From assembly GCA_009702045.1 (NCBI GenBank), contig WLIV01000030.1, positions 1 to 42,671 of the forward strand: a stretch of DNA of 42,671 nt. Reading direction: 5' to 3'. The notes beneath the pieces were generated by a model, which was given only the letters and a program-made list of their open reading frames with translations, was not told the DNA's origin and did no database searches. Positions 8,272-17,014 of the stretch are shown one piece after another. The position numbers and the translations under genes were made by a program. The stretch is from Actinomycetota bacterium (lineage in GTDB: Bacteria; Actinomycetota; Acidimicrobiia; Acidimicrobiales; Ilumatobacteraceae). Every line of letters starts with the position of its first letter. Position 1 is the first letter of the stretch.

Positions 8272-9084
8272 ATGTCAGTAAGTCCTACCACCCAGCCGTC
8301 CGTGCTCCCGCTCTCGGGCCTGATCGGCGCGGAGCTACCCGGCATCGACCTCGCTGCGCCACTCACCGACGATGTGGTCGCCCACATCAAGACGGCGCTC
8401 ACCGACCACGGTGTGGTGGTGTTCCGTGGCCAGCACATCGGCCCGTCCGAGCATGTGGCACTGGCCCGCGCCCTTGGCGAGATCAAGTACCCGCCGGACT
8501 ACTTCCCGGAGACGCTGCGCGAGCAGGGGTTCCCCGAGGTGGGCGTGATCTCCACCGACAACCAGCTGGCGTACATGACCGACATGTGGCATGCCGACGT
8601 CACCTGGATGCCCAACCCGCCGCGCTACTCCATCCTGCACATGCAGCAGCTGCCGCCGGCCGGCGGCGACACGATGTGGGCCAGCCAGTACGCCGCATAC
8701 GACTGGCTCTCCGACCCGATGAAGCAGTTCCTGGAGCCGCTCACCGTCCGCCATGAGCTGCCCGGTTTCCCCGATCGGGGAACCGTCCACCCGGCCGTGA
8801 TCCGTAATCCCATCTCCGGCCGCAAGGCATTGTTCGTCAACAAGGTGTTCTCCACCCGCATCCTCGAACTCTCGCAGGAAGAGAGCGATGCGCTCCTCGC
8901 CTTCCTCGCCGTGCACACGGTGAAGCCAGAGTTCATCTGCCGTGTGCGATGGGCTCCCGGCGATGTCGGCATATGGGACAACCACTACGTACAGCACTAT
9001 GCGGTTGCGGACTATCGCCCGCACGCCCGCAAGATTCACCGCATCGAGATCGTCGGCGAGCCGACGATCTCCGCCGGTGCTTGA
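8272..9084 (+). CDS. TauD/TfdA-family Fe(II)/2-oxoglutarate dioxygenase
   Basis: 270-residue dioxygenase. The iron-binding facial triad is visible: His107 and Asp109 in MWHADVTW and distal His242 in VQHYAV, with a basic HARKIHR segment after it for 2-oxoglutarate binding. The family couples decarboxylation of 2-oxoglutarate to hydroxylation, often at a carbon next to a sulfonate, sulfate, ether or carboxylate group. It is the first gene of a plus-strand set (dioxygenase, substrate-binding lipoprotein, dioxygenase) opposite the TetR regulator. An AAGGA lies about 11 bases before the ATG. The substrate is unknown. Confidence 0.92.
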   Translation: MSVSPTTQPSVLPLSGLIGAELPGIDLAAPLTDDVVAHIKTALTDHGVVVFRGQHIGPSEHVALARALGEIKYPPDYFPETLREQGFPEVGVISTDNQLAYMTDMWHADVTWMPNPPRYSILHMQQLPPAGGDTMWASQYAAYDWLSDPMKQFLEPLTVRHELPGFPDRGTVHPAVIRNPISGRKALFVNKVFSTRILELSQEESDALLAFLAVHTVKPEFICRVRWAPGDVGIWDNHYVQHYAVADYRPHARKIHRIEIVGEPTISAGA

Positions 9085-9092
9085 TCTCACCT

Positions 9093-9110
9093 CCGATGAT
9101 TCGTCATCGG
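9093..9110 (+). promoter_or_regulatory. Intergenic hairpin with TTCG loop
   Basis: CCGATGA-TTCG-TCATCGG is a perfect 7-bp stem closed by a UUCG tetraloop in RNA. It lies 9 bases after the dioxygenase stop and about 25 bases before the lipoprotein ribosome binding site. No U-tract follows. It may act as a weak terminator or as an RNA processing/stability element; the effect is inferred. Confidence 0.65.
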
Positions 9111-9148
9111 CGGGTGCAGGAAGCAACACACAACAAGGGGGAAGTTTC

Positions 9149-10462
9149 TTGAATACCACTACTCGACACAAAGGTCGTCGGGCGATCGCGGCGGTGCTCA
9201 TCACCGCAGCGATGGTTCTTGCGGCGTGCAGCGACGACAAGAAGTCGTCCAACACGACTGCTGCGCCGGAGACGACCGGTGCTGCGGAAACCACCGCAGC
9301 ACCCGAGACAACGCTGCCGCCCAAGTCGCCGATCCTGATCGTCGGCACGATTGACCTCACCGGGCTGAACAACCGCGCCGAGGCAGGCAAGGTCATCGAG
9401 GCCTGGGCCGCCTTCATCAACGCCAAGGGTGGCGTCAATGGTCACCCGGTGGAGCTCGACCTCCGCGACACCAAGGGCGACCCGGCGGTGGCGGCGTCAC
9501 AGACCACTGAGCTCCTGGCGAAGAACCCGGTGCTGTTCATCATGGACTCTGCGAGCACCGAATCCAGCCAGGCCGAGTCGCTCGCCGACATCGGTGTGCC
9601 CGTGATGGGCGTCGGTTATGCCCCTCAGCTGTGGGGCGGCTATCTCTCTTCGTTCAAGATGGAGTGCGGCCCGACTGCCCCCATCACGTGCGCTCCGGCG
9701 AATGTGTTCCCGATCAGCACCACCAGCGGTGCTGTGGTCGACGAGCAGCTGTATGGCGCGAAGTTGGCCGGTTCCACCAAGGTGGCCGTGGCTGCGTGTG
9801 CCGAGATTGAGGCCTGTGGGCGCTCCGTCCCGTTGTTCGAAGCCAAGGCGAAGGAACTCGGTCTCACTGCGCTGGGCACCGTCAAGGTCAGCTCGACCGC
9901 CACGGACTACTCGGCCGAATGCATCAAGTGGATCAACGATGGCGCCGACTTCATCCAGATCAGCGGTGGCGCCTCGCTGGCCGCCGGCCTCACTGCCTCC
10001 TGCAACGATCAGGGCTATAAGGGCGTGTGGGGCGCCTCGGCCGGCTCGGTGCAAGGCAAGCTCCTGCTCACCCCCGGGATCATCCTCGCCGGTGGCCTCA
10101 ACGGCTTCCCGTGGTTCGTCGACGACCCGCTCGTGGTGGAGTACCGCGACGCAATGAAGGCCGGCGGTGTCAGCGATGACGGCATCAACGACCCGGCCGC
10201 CACTGCGTTGTGGAGCGTGCTGCAGTTGTTCGCCAAGGCCAATGCGTCGCTCGTCGACGAGCCGACCGCGGCCGACACGCTGAAGAACATGTACACCGTC
10301 AAGGACGAGACGCTGGGCGGCCTGATCGCCCCGGTGACGTTCTACGAGGGGCAGCCCGGGCCGGAGAAGGCCCGCAACTGCTTCTGGCCGTACATCCTCA
10401 AGGACGGCGTGATGACCAACCCGCTGGGCGGCCTGAAGTACCAGTGCTCCCCGGAAGTGTGA
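9149..10462 (+). CDS. Branched-chain amino acid-type ABC substrate-binding lipoprotein
   Basis: 437-residue secreted lipoprotein. A basic N-terminus, a hydrophobic stretch and lipobox LAAC with lipidated Cys27 precede a Thr/Ala/Pro/Glu-rich linker (about residues 28-60). Then comes a type I periplasmic-binding domain of the LivJ/K kind, beginning near ILIVGTIDLTG. It probably captures a small carboxylate or related solute outside the membrane. The start is TTG at 9149: it has a strong AGGGGGAAG ribosome binding site and puts the signal peptide at the N-terminus, and no ATG or GTG does so as well. No permease or ATPase gene is present in the window, so the transporter must be elsewhere. Confidence 0.9.
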   Translation: MNTTTRHKGRRAIAAVLITAAMVLAACSDDKKSSNTTAAPETTGAAETTAAPETTLPPKSPILIVGTIDLTGLNNRAEAGKVIEAWAAFINAKGGVNGHPVELDLRDTKGDPAVAASQTTELLAKNPVLFIMDSASTESSQAESLADIGVPVMGVGYAPQLWGGYLSSFKMECGPTAPITCAPANVFPISTTSGAVVDEQLYGAKLAGSTKVAVAACAEIEACGRSVPLFEAKAKELGLTALGTVKVSSTATDYSAECIKWINDGADFIQISGGASLAAGLTASCNDQGYKGVWGASAGSVQGKLLLTPGIILAGGLNGFPWFVDDPLVVEYRDAMKAGGVSDDGINDPAATALWSVLQLFAKANASLVDEPTAADTLKNMYTVKDETLGGLIAPVTFYEGQPGPEKARNCFWPYILKDGVMTNPLGGLKYQCSPEV

Positions 10463-10485
10463 GTCACCTCACCTGAGATCCCCCT

Positions 10486-10518
10486 GGAGGGGGCGGGCCG
10501 CACCGGCCCGCCCCCTCC
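10486..10518 (+). terminator. Strong GC hairpin after the lipoprotein gene
   Basis: A perfect 15-bp stem (10486-10500 pairing with 10504-10518) closes on a CAC loop, starting 23 bases after the lipoprotein stop. There is no U-tract. It could be an actinobacterial-type terminator, or a 3' stabiliser that raises lipoprotein mRNA over the downstream dioxygenase. Confidence 0.75.
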
Positions 10519-10570
10519 TGTGGAGCAACGCTCCAAGACCCCTCGCGCAACCTTCCGACACGGAGTCACC

Positions 10571-11467
10571 ATGACTGCTCAATTGGCAACCACAACGCTC
10601 GATATCCGTCCGATGGCTCCGAACATCGGTGCCGAGGTACTGGGTATCGACCTCGCGCATCCACTCGACGACGCCACGGTCGCCACCGTGCGCGCGGCGC
10701 TCCTGCGTTGGAAGGTCATCTTCTTTCGCGATCAGCACATCGGCCCGGCCGAGCACATTGCCTTTGGCCGGCAGTTCGGCGTGGTCACGCCGGCGCATCC
10801 GATCCTGCCCTCGATCGAGGGCTACCCCGAGGTCTTGCCGCTCTCCAGCGAGGCCTACGCGACACAAGACCCCGGCTCCGAGATCGACAACAACTGGCAC
10901 ACCGACGTCACGTTCTCGCTCGACCCGCCGATGGGCTCGATCCTCCGCGGGGTCACCGTGCCGCCCTACGGGGGCGACACCCTGTGGACCAACCTGGTGG
11001 CCGCGTACGAGGGGTTGTCCCTACCGATGCGTCGTTTCGTGGATGGGCTCCAGGCCGTACACCGCAATGCCATCCCGTCCGCGGCCGCCGCCGAGATCGA
11101 CAGCGAACTGCTGGCACAGTTCCTCAAGGCCGCGCGTCGCTCCGTTCACCCGGTCGTGCGAGTGCACCCGGAGACGGGCGAGCGAGCACTGTTCGTCAAC
11201 CCGTTCTTCACCGAGTCCATCGTCGGCCTCACCGGGAGCGAGAGTCATCGGGTGCTGCACCTGCTCTACGAGCAGATGCTCAAGCCCGACAACATCGTTC
11301 GTTTCCGCTGGGCCCCAGGAAGCATCGCCTTCTGGGACAACCGGGCGACCGCACATCGCGCGCCCACCGACGTGCAGGCCAGCGGCTTCGACCGCTACAT
11401 GGAGCGCATCACCATCGCTGGCGATGTGCCGGTGGGGCCTGACGGCTTCACATCGCAACCCGCCTGA
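10571..11467 (+). CDS. TauD/TfdA-family dioxygenase
   Basis: 298-residue Fe(II)/2-oxoglutarate dioxygenase, clearly paralogous in layout to the one at 8272 (both have IGAE or similar near the N-terminus, then GIDLA and a QHIGP segment). Iron ligands are His110 and Asp112 in NNWHTDVTF and distal His262 in TAHRAP, followed by Arg in FDRYMERI. ATG 10571 has GGAG upstream and matches the family start. It lies downstream of the strong hairpin, so it may be expressed less than the lipoprotein gene. It probably acts on the same compound class as the first dioxygenase, or on its product. Confidence 0.92.
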   Translation: MTAQLATTTLDIRPMAPNIGAEVLGIDLAHPLDDATVATVRAALLRWKVIFFRDQHIGPAEHIAFGRQFGVVTPAHPILPSIEGYPEVLPLSSEAYATQDPGSEIDNNWHTDVTFSLDPPMGSILRGVTVPPYGGDTLWTNLVAAYEGLSLPMRRFVDGLQAVHRNAIPSAAAAEIDSELLAQFLKAARRSVHPVVRVHPETGERALFVNPFFTESIVGLTGSESHRVLHLLYEQMLKPDNIVRFRWAPGSIAFWDNRATAHRAPTDVQASGFDRYMERITIAGDVPVGPDGFTSQPA

Positions 11468-11665
11468 TCACTCGAGCGTGAGCGCGCCCTGCGGGCACAT
11501 GCGCACGGCCGACTGCACCGCGGCCTGATCGGCTTCTGGCACCTCCGCCACCAGCACCCGTACGTGGTCATCGTCGTCGCCGAGTTCGAACACTCGCGGA
11601 GCCTGCACGACGCAGTTGGCGATGCCCGTGCACCGGGCCAGATCGACCGTCACTCGCATCGTCAT
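11468..11665 (-). CDS. Small ferredoxin partner of P450
   Basis: 65-residue ferredoxin of the single-cluster type found beside actinobacterial P450s. The cluster ligands are Cys12 and Cys18 (CTGIANC) and Cys57 (MCPQG); position 15, a fourth cysteine in 4Fe-4S relatives, is Ile, which suggests a 3Fe-4S cluster. It should carry electrons to the P450 whose stop lies 4 bases upstream of this start. No ferredoxin reductase gene is present nearby. The acidic run DDDDH is in the region expected to face the partner. Confidence 0.92.
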   Translation of the reverse strand: MTMRVTVDLARCTGIANCVVQAPRVFELGDDDDHVRVLVAEVPEADQAAVQSAVRMCPQGALTLE

Positions 11666-11669
11666 CGCC

Positions 11670-12917
11670 TCAGCGATCGAACAGCACGTGCAGTTGCCGC
11701 GGCGTGCGCATCATCGCGCCCACCATGTGCGGGGTGGGGTGGTCCGGGTCGAGCCGCAGGTTCGGTAGTTCGTCGAGCAGCGCGTTGAGTGCCCGCGACA
11801 TCTCCAGCCGGGCCAGCTGCTGACCGAGGCAGTTGTGCGCGCCGAACGCGAACCCGAAGTGACGGTGGCGCTCGCGAAAGATATCGAAGTCGTGGGGACG
11901 GTCGAACACCGTTGCGTCATGGTTGGCCGAGCCGTACATCATGTCGAGCATCGCCCCTTCGGGAACGGCGACACCTTCGATCTCGCATGCGGTCGTGGTG
12001 AGGCGCGAGGCGGCCACCACCGGCCCATCCCAGCGCAGTGCCTCCTCGATCGCCTGCGGCACCAGCGAACGATCCGACCGCACCGCATCAAGCTGCTCCG
12101 GGTTGGTGAGCAGGCCGGTGAACAGGGCCGTGGTGGTGCGGAACGTGGTGTCGCCGCCGGCGTTGATCAGCTGGCGCAGGAACGAGATTGCCACGTCGTC
12201 GGGGAGGTGCTCGCCGTCGACCTCTGAGGTGGCGAGCACGCTGACGACATCGTCGCCGGGCGCCTCCCGGCGCTGCGCGATGAGTTGTGTGAAGTACCGG
12301 CCGAGCTTGGCCGACGCGTCGACCGCGTTGGCATCGGTGGGGAACCACATGATCTGGGCGATGGTGAGCTTGTAGAACGTCTCGATGTCGCGCTGCGGCA
12401 GGCCGAGCATCCGGTAGATGACGTTGTACGGGTAGGGCCGGGCGAAGTGATCGACGAGTTCGGCGCGACCACCGTCGCGGATCTTGCCAATCAGATCGTC
12501 CACCACCGGGCCGACGATCTCCTCGCCCCACGCGGCGACCACGGCCGGACGGAACGCCCGCTGCAGAATCTTGCGGTACTGGGTGTGCTCGGGTGGATCC
12601 ATCACCGAGATCGTGTGGCCGAAGCCGCGACCCAGCGTCTGTTCGAAGGCCTTGTTGGAGAACGTGATCGGGTCGTTCAACACATGATCGACGGCCTTGT
12701 GCGACAGCACCATGAAGTGTGGGCGTCCCTCGTCGCCGGGCAGGTGCGGCATACCGAACGAATCGCGGTAGAACCCCTCCACTACTGGCCCGCGGGCCAA
12801 CAGCCCGTCGATCGCCGAGCGGTACGGATCGGCGATATCGCCGTAGATCAACTCGTCGGCGAGATACGGGTTGAAGGTCTGGTCGTCCAGATCCTGGATC
12901 GGCTCGATGACGGTCAT
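11670..12917 (-). CDS. Cytochrome P450
   Basis: 415-residue soluble bacterial P450. The oxygen-activating I-helix motif AGGDTT is at 253-258, the ExxR motif at 292-295 (EALR) and the heme-binding loop FGFAFGAHNCLG with ligand Cys363. It probably hydroxylates a hydrophobic substrate using electrons from the adjacent ferredoxin, and the pair is co-transcribed. The family resembles actinobacterial P450s acting on terpenoid, steroid or fatty acid substrates, but I cannot assign a CYP number. Its leader region contains a direct repeat AGGTT-GAA-AGGTT at about 12948-12960. No other gene shares its transcript. Confidence 0.95.
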   Translation of the reverse strand: MTVIEPIQDLDDQTFNPYLADELIYGDIADPYRSAIDGLLARGPVVEGFYRDSFGMPHLPGDEGRPHFMVLSHKAVDHVLNDPITFSNKAFEQTLGRGFGHTISVMDPPEHTQYRKILQRAFRPAVVAAWGEEIVGPVVDDLIGKIRDGGRAELVDHFARPYPYNVIYRMLGLPQRDIETFYKLTIAQIMWFPTDANAVDASAKLGRYFTQLIAQRREAPGDDVVSVLATSEVDGEHLPDDVAISFLRQLINAGGDTTFRTTTALFTGLLTNPEQLDAVRSDRSLVPQAIEEALRWDGPVVAASRLTTTACEIEGVAVPEGAMLDMMYGSANHDATVFDRPHDFDIFRERHRHFGFAFGAHNCLGQQLARLEMSRALNALLDELPNLRLDPDHPTPHMVGAMMRTPRQLHVLFDR

Positions 12918-13026
12918 GGGGGCCCCTACTCTCCGGTGACACGAATACAGGTTGAAAGGTTAGCTGATTCGCTGGTTGTGCTCATCCGACGTGCGATCCA
13001 CCGCGGCACGCGTCCGTCTCGGGCGA

Positions 13027-13803
13027 TCAGCCCTTCTTGACCTTTATCTTCTGCGGGTACTCGGCGTACTCGACCGTGTCGTGCGAGTGGGTCTCCGCCG
13101 CGATGCCCATACCCAGCGCCGCTGCCGCGTTGGTGCGCAGCACCTGGTTCAACAGCAGCTTGGTGTCCTGCACCGCCTGTGGCGGCAGCGCAGCGAGACG
13201 CTCGGCGAACGCGATCGCCTGAGCCAGCACCTCGTCAGCCGGCACCGCGAAGTTGGCCAGCCCCATCTCCACTGCAACGGCAGCGGGGATGCGATCGCCG
13301 GTGAGCAGGTACTGCTTCACCTTCAGCAGGCTGGTGTACGCGGGCCACGTGACTGCGCCCCCGTCGCCGGCCACCAGCGCGCTCGCCACGTGCGGATCTG
13401 CCAGGAACGTGTTGTCGGCGATGAACACGATGTCGCACAGGGTCATCAGCGTGGCGCCAAGGCCCACCGCGGGACCGTTCACCGCCGCCACGACCGGCAC
13501 GTGCACGTTCAGCATCTCGTCCACGAGACGCCGCGCCGTGCGCATCGCCTTGCGCCGCTCGGCGTGGTCGACGCGGAACAGTTCGAAGTCGTCGAGATTG
13601 CCGCCCGCGGAGAAGGCCCGGCCGTTACCGGTGAGCACCACGGCGCGCACCTCCGAGCTCTGCTCCACCTCGGCCCACATGGCACCGAACCGTAAGTGGA
13701 GCTCCGAGTCGAAAGAGTTCAACGCATCAGGCCGGTTCAGACGCACCACCCACACGGGGCCACTGCGGTCGACCAACAGGCACTCTGAGTCAGTAGTTGC
13801 CAT
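13027..13803 (-). CDS. Crotonase-fold enoyl-CoA hydratase/isomerase family protein
   Basis: 258-residue crotonase, last gene of the minus-strand operon 16951-13027. GRAFSAGGN supplies the first oxyanion-hole segment and GPAVGLGA the second. At the two hydratase glutamate positions it reads His (ADPHVASALV) and Gln (VKQYLLTG), a pattern close to the 1436 protein, so classical hydratase activity is doubtful. ATG 13803 has AAAGGTGAG eight bases upstream; a GTG at 13812 is an alternative. It follows the acyl-CoA dehydrogenase after about 50 bases. Confidence 0.9.
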   Translation of the reverse strand: MATTDSECLLVDRSGPVWVVRLNRPDALNSFDSELHLRFGAMWAEVEQSSEVRAVVLTGNGRAFSAGGNLDDFELFRVDHAERRKAMRTARRLVDEMLNVHVPVVAAVNGPAVGLGATLMTLCDIVFIADNTFLADPHVASALVAGDGGAVTWPAYTSLLKVKQYLLTGDRIPAAVAVEMGLANFAVPADEVLAQAIAFAERLAALPPQAVQDTKLLLNQVLRTNAAAALGMGIAAETHSHDTVEYAEYPQKIKVKKG

Positions 13804-13851
13804 GGGGCTCACCTTTCGTCATATCGCTTGAGTTGGTTCGCTGTCGCGCCA

Positions 13852-15030
13852 CTACGGCTCCTTCGGCAGGCCGAGCACACGCTCGCCGACGATGTTGCGT
13901 TGGATCTCGTTGGCTCCGCCGTAGATGGTCTCGGCCCGTGAGTTGAGGAACGTGTGCTGCATCGGGTGCAGGTGGTAGCCCTCGCCCACCAGGAGTGCAT
14001 CGGCGCCGAGGATCTCGACCATCAACTCCCCGGCGTCGCGGTGCCAGTTCGCCCAGTACAGCTTTCCGATCGACGACTCGGGGCCCGGGTGGCCACCCTG
14101 CAGCACCGTCTGCAACATGCGGTCGTTGCTGAGCTGCATGATCCGCAGCCCGCCCCACGCCTTGGCGAGTTTCTGACGCACGATCGGATCGCTGGTGAGC
14201 CCGCGCTCGGTCGCGATCTTGATCAGTTGGTGCATCTCGCGCTCGAATGCCGCCTGGAAGGGAAGCACCGTTGCGCCGGCGCGCTCGTTGCCCAGCGTGC
14301 CCATCACGACGCTCCAGCCGCCATCCACAGCGCCGACGACGTAGTCGGCCGACGTACGCGCGTCGGTGAAGAACACCTCGGCGAACTCGCGGCCGCCGGC
14401 CATGTTGCGGATCGTGCGCACTTCGACACCCGGCTGATCCACCGGCACCAACACCATCGAGATGCCCTTGTGCTTGGAGACCTCACGGTTCGTGCGGCAC
14501 AACACGTAGACCCAATCGGCGTGAGCACCGAACGTCGTCCAAATCTTCTGGCCGTTGATCACCCACTCATCGCCATCGCGCACAGCCGTGGTGCGCAGGC
14601 CGGCGAGGTCGCTGCCCGCCTCAGGCTCGCTGAACCCCTGACCCCAGAACTCGCGTACACCGGTGATCTCGGGTAGGAATCGTGCCTTCTGTTCGGCGGT
14701 GCCGAACTCCAGCAGCGTCGGGCCGAACAGATCGCGGCCCTGCACACCACACCAGTACGGGCCACCAGCCTGTGCGTGCTCGATGTGGAAGATGAGTTCC
14801 TGACGCGGTGTGGCGCCACGGCCGCCGTACTCAACCGGCCACGAGGCGTTCAACCACCTGTCGCGAGCCAGCAACTTCTCCCACTCCAGGCGCACCTCCC
14901 ACGCGGTGTCGTCGGCCGGGCCGCCGACACCCTTGTGGGCGGCGAACTCACCGACGAGGTGGTCGGCGATCCAGTCGCGAAGTTCTTCCCGGAACTCGTC
15001 ATCACTCACTTGCACATTCGTCACGGTCAC
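13852..15030 (-). CDS. Acyl-CoA dehydrogenase (FadE-like)
   Basis: 392-residue acyl-CoA dehydrogenase. The mid-domain motif SEPEAGSD lies near residues 134-141, INGQKIWTTF near 158-167, and the C-terminal [13 protein letters not shown] is present. The YEGT catalytic position is Gly, but Glu249 in LGNER is at the alternative helix-G position used by many mycobacterial FadE proteins. The GTG start at 15030 overlaps the ligase stop (GTGA) and has GGAGGCGA upstream. It desaturates the acyl-CoA formed by the preceding ligase. A truncated copy of this C-terminus lies at 6911-7072. Confidence 0.94.
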   Translation of the reverse strand: MTVTNVQVSDDEFREELRDWIADHLVGEFAAHKGVGGPADDTAWEVRLEWEKLLARDRWLNASWPVEYGGRGATPRQELIFHIEHAQAGGPYWCGVQGRDLFGPTLLEFGTAEQKARFLPEITGVREFWGQGFSEPEAGSDLAGLRTTAVRDGDEWVINGQKIWTTFGAHADWVYVLCRTNREVSKHKGISMVLVPVDQPGVEVRTIRNMAGGREFAEVFFTDARTSADYVVGAVDGGWSVVMGTLGNERAGATVLPFQAAFEREMHQLIKIATERGLTSDPIVRQKLAKAWGGLRIMQLSNDRMLQTVLQGGHPGPESSIGKLYWANWHRDAGELMVEILGADALLVGEGYHLHPMQHTFLNSRAETIYGGANEIQRNIVGERVLGLPKEP

Positions 15031-16457
15031 TCGCCTCCGGCCTTGTCGATCAGCGTTCGCCGCAGCACCTTGCCGGTGGCGTTGCGCGGCAGTTCGGTGG
15101 CGGTCTCCCAGCGGGTGGGCACCTTGAACCCGGCCAACCGCTCGCGGGTGAAGGCGCGCAGTTCATCCCACGACGGCAACGGCACGTCGGCCGCGGGCAC
15201 GATGGTGGCAGCCACGATCTCGCCGAACACGCGGTCGGGTACGCCGTACACGCACACCTCGGCGACGGCCGGGTGCGAGGCCAGCACGTGTTCCACCTCC
15301 AGCGGGTAGATGTTCTCGCCGCCGCGGATGATCTTGTCGCCCTTGCGGCCCGACAAGTACAGGTAGCCCTCGGCGTCGAGGGAACCGAGGTCGCCGGTGC
15401 GCAGCCAGCCATCGGCATCGGGACGAAACAGGTGCTCGGCGCGGGCGTGGATCTCGCCCACGCCGGTCTCGTCGGGTTCAGCGATCACCACTTCGACACC
15501 GGGTGCGGCGCGGCCCACCGACGTCAGCAAGTGCGCGTGGCCCGCCGCGGCGAGTCGGTGATCATCCGGTGTCAGCGCGGTGATCGGGCTGCCCTCGGTC
15601 TGGCCGAACAGGTTCACGAACCCCACACCGGGTAGCGCCGCCATCGCCCGCGACAACGTGTCGGGATGGATGGACGACGCGCCGTATTGCAGCATCCGCA
15701 GACCCGGCAGGTACAGCTCGCCCGCGTCCAGCAACATCTCCACCATCGTCGGCACGATCAGCGCGTGCGTGACGCCACTGGCCGGCAGCGCCTTCCAAGC
15801 AGCGATATCGAAACGCGGCATCGGACGCAGCGCGGCGCCGGAACCGAGGGCGACGAACATCATTCCCAGACCAGCGATGTGGTGGAACGGCGAGGCCGTG
15901 GCGTACACCGCGCCCGGGCCGAGATCCACCAGTTGCGAGTTCACCTTCACCCGCGCCACCAAGCGACCTTCGGTGTAGGCGACGGCCTTGGGGATGCCGG
16001 TGGTGCCCGAGGTGTGCAGGATGGCCGCCGGACGGTCGGCACCGATCGTGGCATCACGTCGCCAACCGCTGGCGGGCAGGTCGGGCAACACCGCCACCCG
16101 GCGGCCGGTGCGAGCGGCCACTTCGCGCGCAAGCGCTTCGAACTCGGCTTCGGTGACGATCACTTCACCGGGTAGCGCCTCCACGCACGGCACCAACTCC
16201 GACACGGTGAGCCGCGGGCCGAGTGGGGCGAGCGCACGGTCGCTGGCCGCGGCACCGATGGTGAGCGCGAACGACATTGGCCGACTGGTGAGCAGCGCGA
16301 CGACAGGGTGGCCCGCGGGCGCGCCGATCGAGTCGAGGAACTCGACGCCGCCACCAGAGCGGGCGAGTAGCTCGCGCCAGGTCCACACGCCATCGTCGGT
16401 GACGACTGCGGGTTCGGCCGAGTCGACCCGGGCCTCGATCAGGTCGAGCCAGATCAC
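15027..16457 (-). CDS. AMP-forming acyl-CoA synthetase
   Basis: 476-residue ANL-superfamily ligase that activates a carboxylic acid with ATP and CoA. Motifs: the phosphate-binding loop TSGTTGIPK at 149-157, the FGQTEGSP segment, the hinge region around GWLRTGDLG and GRKGDKIIRGGENIYP, and the catalytic Lys463 in NATGKVLRR. It is slightly shorter than typical fatty acyl ligases, with a reduced N-terminus. The GTG start overlaps the MaoC gene stop. It feeds the dehydrogenase encoded next. The substrate is unknown; the racemase opposite suggests a branched or ring-containing acid. Confidence 0.94.
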   Translation of the reverse strand: MIWLDLIEARVDSAEPAVVTDDGVWTWRELLARSGGGVEFLDSIGAPAGHPVVALLTSRPMSFALTIGAAASDRALAPLGPRLTVSELVPCVEALPGEVIVTEAEFEALAREVAARTGRRVAVLPDLPASGWRRDATIGADRPAAILHTSGTTGIPKAVAYTEGRLVARVKVNSQLVDLGPGAVYATASPFHHIAGLGMMFVALGSGAALRPMPRFDIAAWKALPASGVTHALIVPTMVEMLLDAGELYLPGLRMLQYGASSIHPDTLSRAMAALPGVGFVNLFGQTEGSPITALTPDDHRLAAAGHAHLLTSVGRAAPGVEVVIAEPDETGVGEIHARAEHLFRPDADGWLRTGDLGSLDAEGYLYLSGRKGDKIIRGGENIYPLEVEHVLASHPAVAEVCVYGVPDRVFGEIVAATIVPAADVPLPSWDELRAFTRERLAGFKVPTRWETATELPRNATGKVLRRTLIDKAGGE

Positions 16458-16951
16458 GACGCTGGCGTTCCCTTGGTGAGGCGTACCGGTGTGTAGACCA
16501 TCACGACCTCGTCGCGCTGGTTGAAGACCGTGTTGCGCGTGGTCACCACACCGCGTTCACCGGTGGAGGCAGCGCGCGACTCGGTGACCTCGACCAACAC
16601 GGCGATGGTGTCGCCGACGTAGACGGGCCGCTTGATATCGAGTTCGGTGTGCATGAACGCGAGTCCGGTGCCGTGGATACTGCCACCCTGGATTACCAAC
16701 CCCTCGGCGTAGGCGAAGGTCATCATCCCCGGCACCAGCTTGCCGGTGTAGCCGTGCGCGGGGCCGAACCGTTCGTCCATGAACAACGGCTCGTTGACGC
16801 CCACAAGCGTGACGAAGTTGACCAGGTCGGGTTCGGTGATCGTGCGTGCCGACGTCTGGAAGCGGAAGCCGACGGGCATCTCCTGCCACGTGCGGCCATG
16901 AATCAGCTGCGGGGCATCGAGGTCGGGGTGCGCTGGCTTCTCGGCGGTCAT
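16454..16951 (-). CDS. MaoC-like hotdog dehydratase
   Basis: 165-residue hotdog-fold protein of the MaoC (R-specific enoyl-CoA hydratase) family, first gene of the minus-strand operon. Visible blocks are DLVNFVTLVGVNEPLFMDE, the start of the hydratase-type helix, and GKLVPGMMTFAYAEGL. It probably hydrates an enoyl-CoA or dehydrates its product. Start choice: ATG 16951 lies six bases after TATGAT, a good -10 element, which points to a leaderless mRNA. ATG 16981 has GAGGTG upstream and would add ten residues, but they use AT-rich codons including TTA, rare here, so I prefer 16951. Confidence 0.82.
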   Translation of the reverse strand: MTAEKPAHPDLDAPQLIHGRTWQEMPVGFRFQTSARTITEPDLVNFVTLVGVNEPLFMDERFGPAHGYTGKLVPGMMTFAYAEGLVIQGGSIHGTGLAFMHTELDIKRPVYVGDTIAVLVEVTESRAASTGERGVVTTRNTVFNQRDEVVMVYTPVRLTKGTPAS

Positions 16952-17014
16952 CTGCGAATCATATAACTTATTGATTGACATGATCACCTCGACCGAACAC
17001 CCCGGAAGCCGCTG
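16952..17014. promoter_or_regulatory. AT-rich divergent promoter region
   Basis: A short AT-rich block (16958-16984) stands out from its GC-rich surroundings between the divergent MaoC and racemase genes. On the minus strand it contains TATGAT at 16958-16963, placed for a leaderless start at 16951. It probably carries both promoters of this pair of transcripts. Confidence 0.6.
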
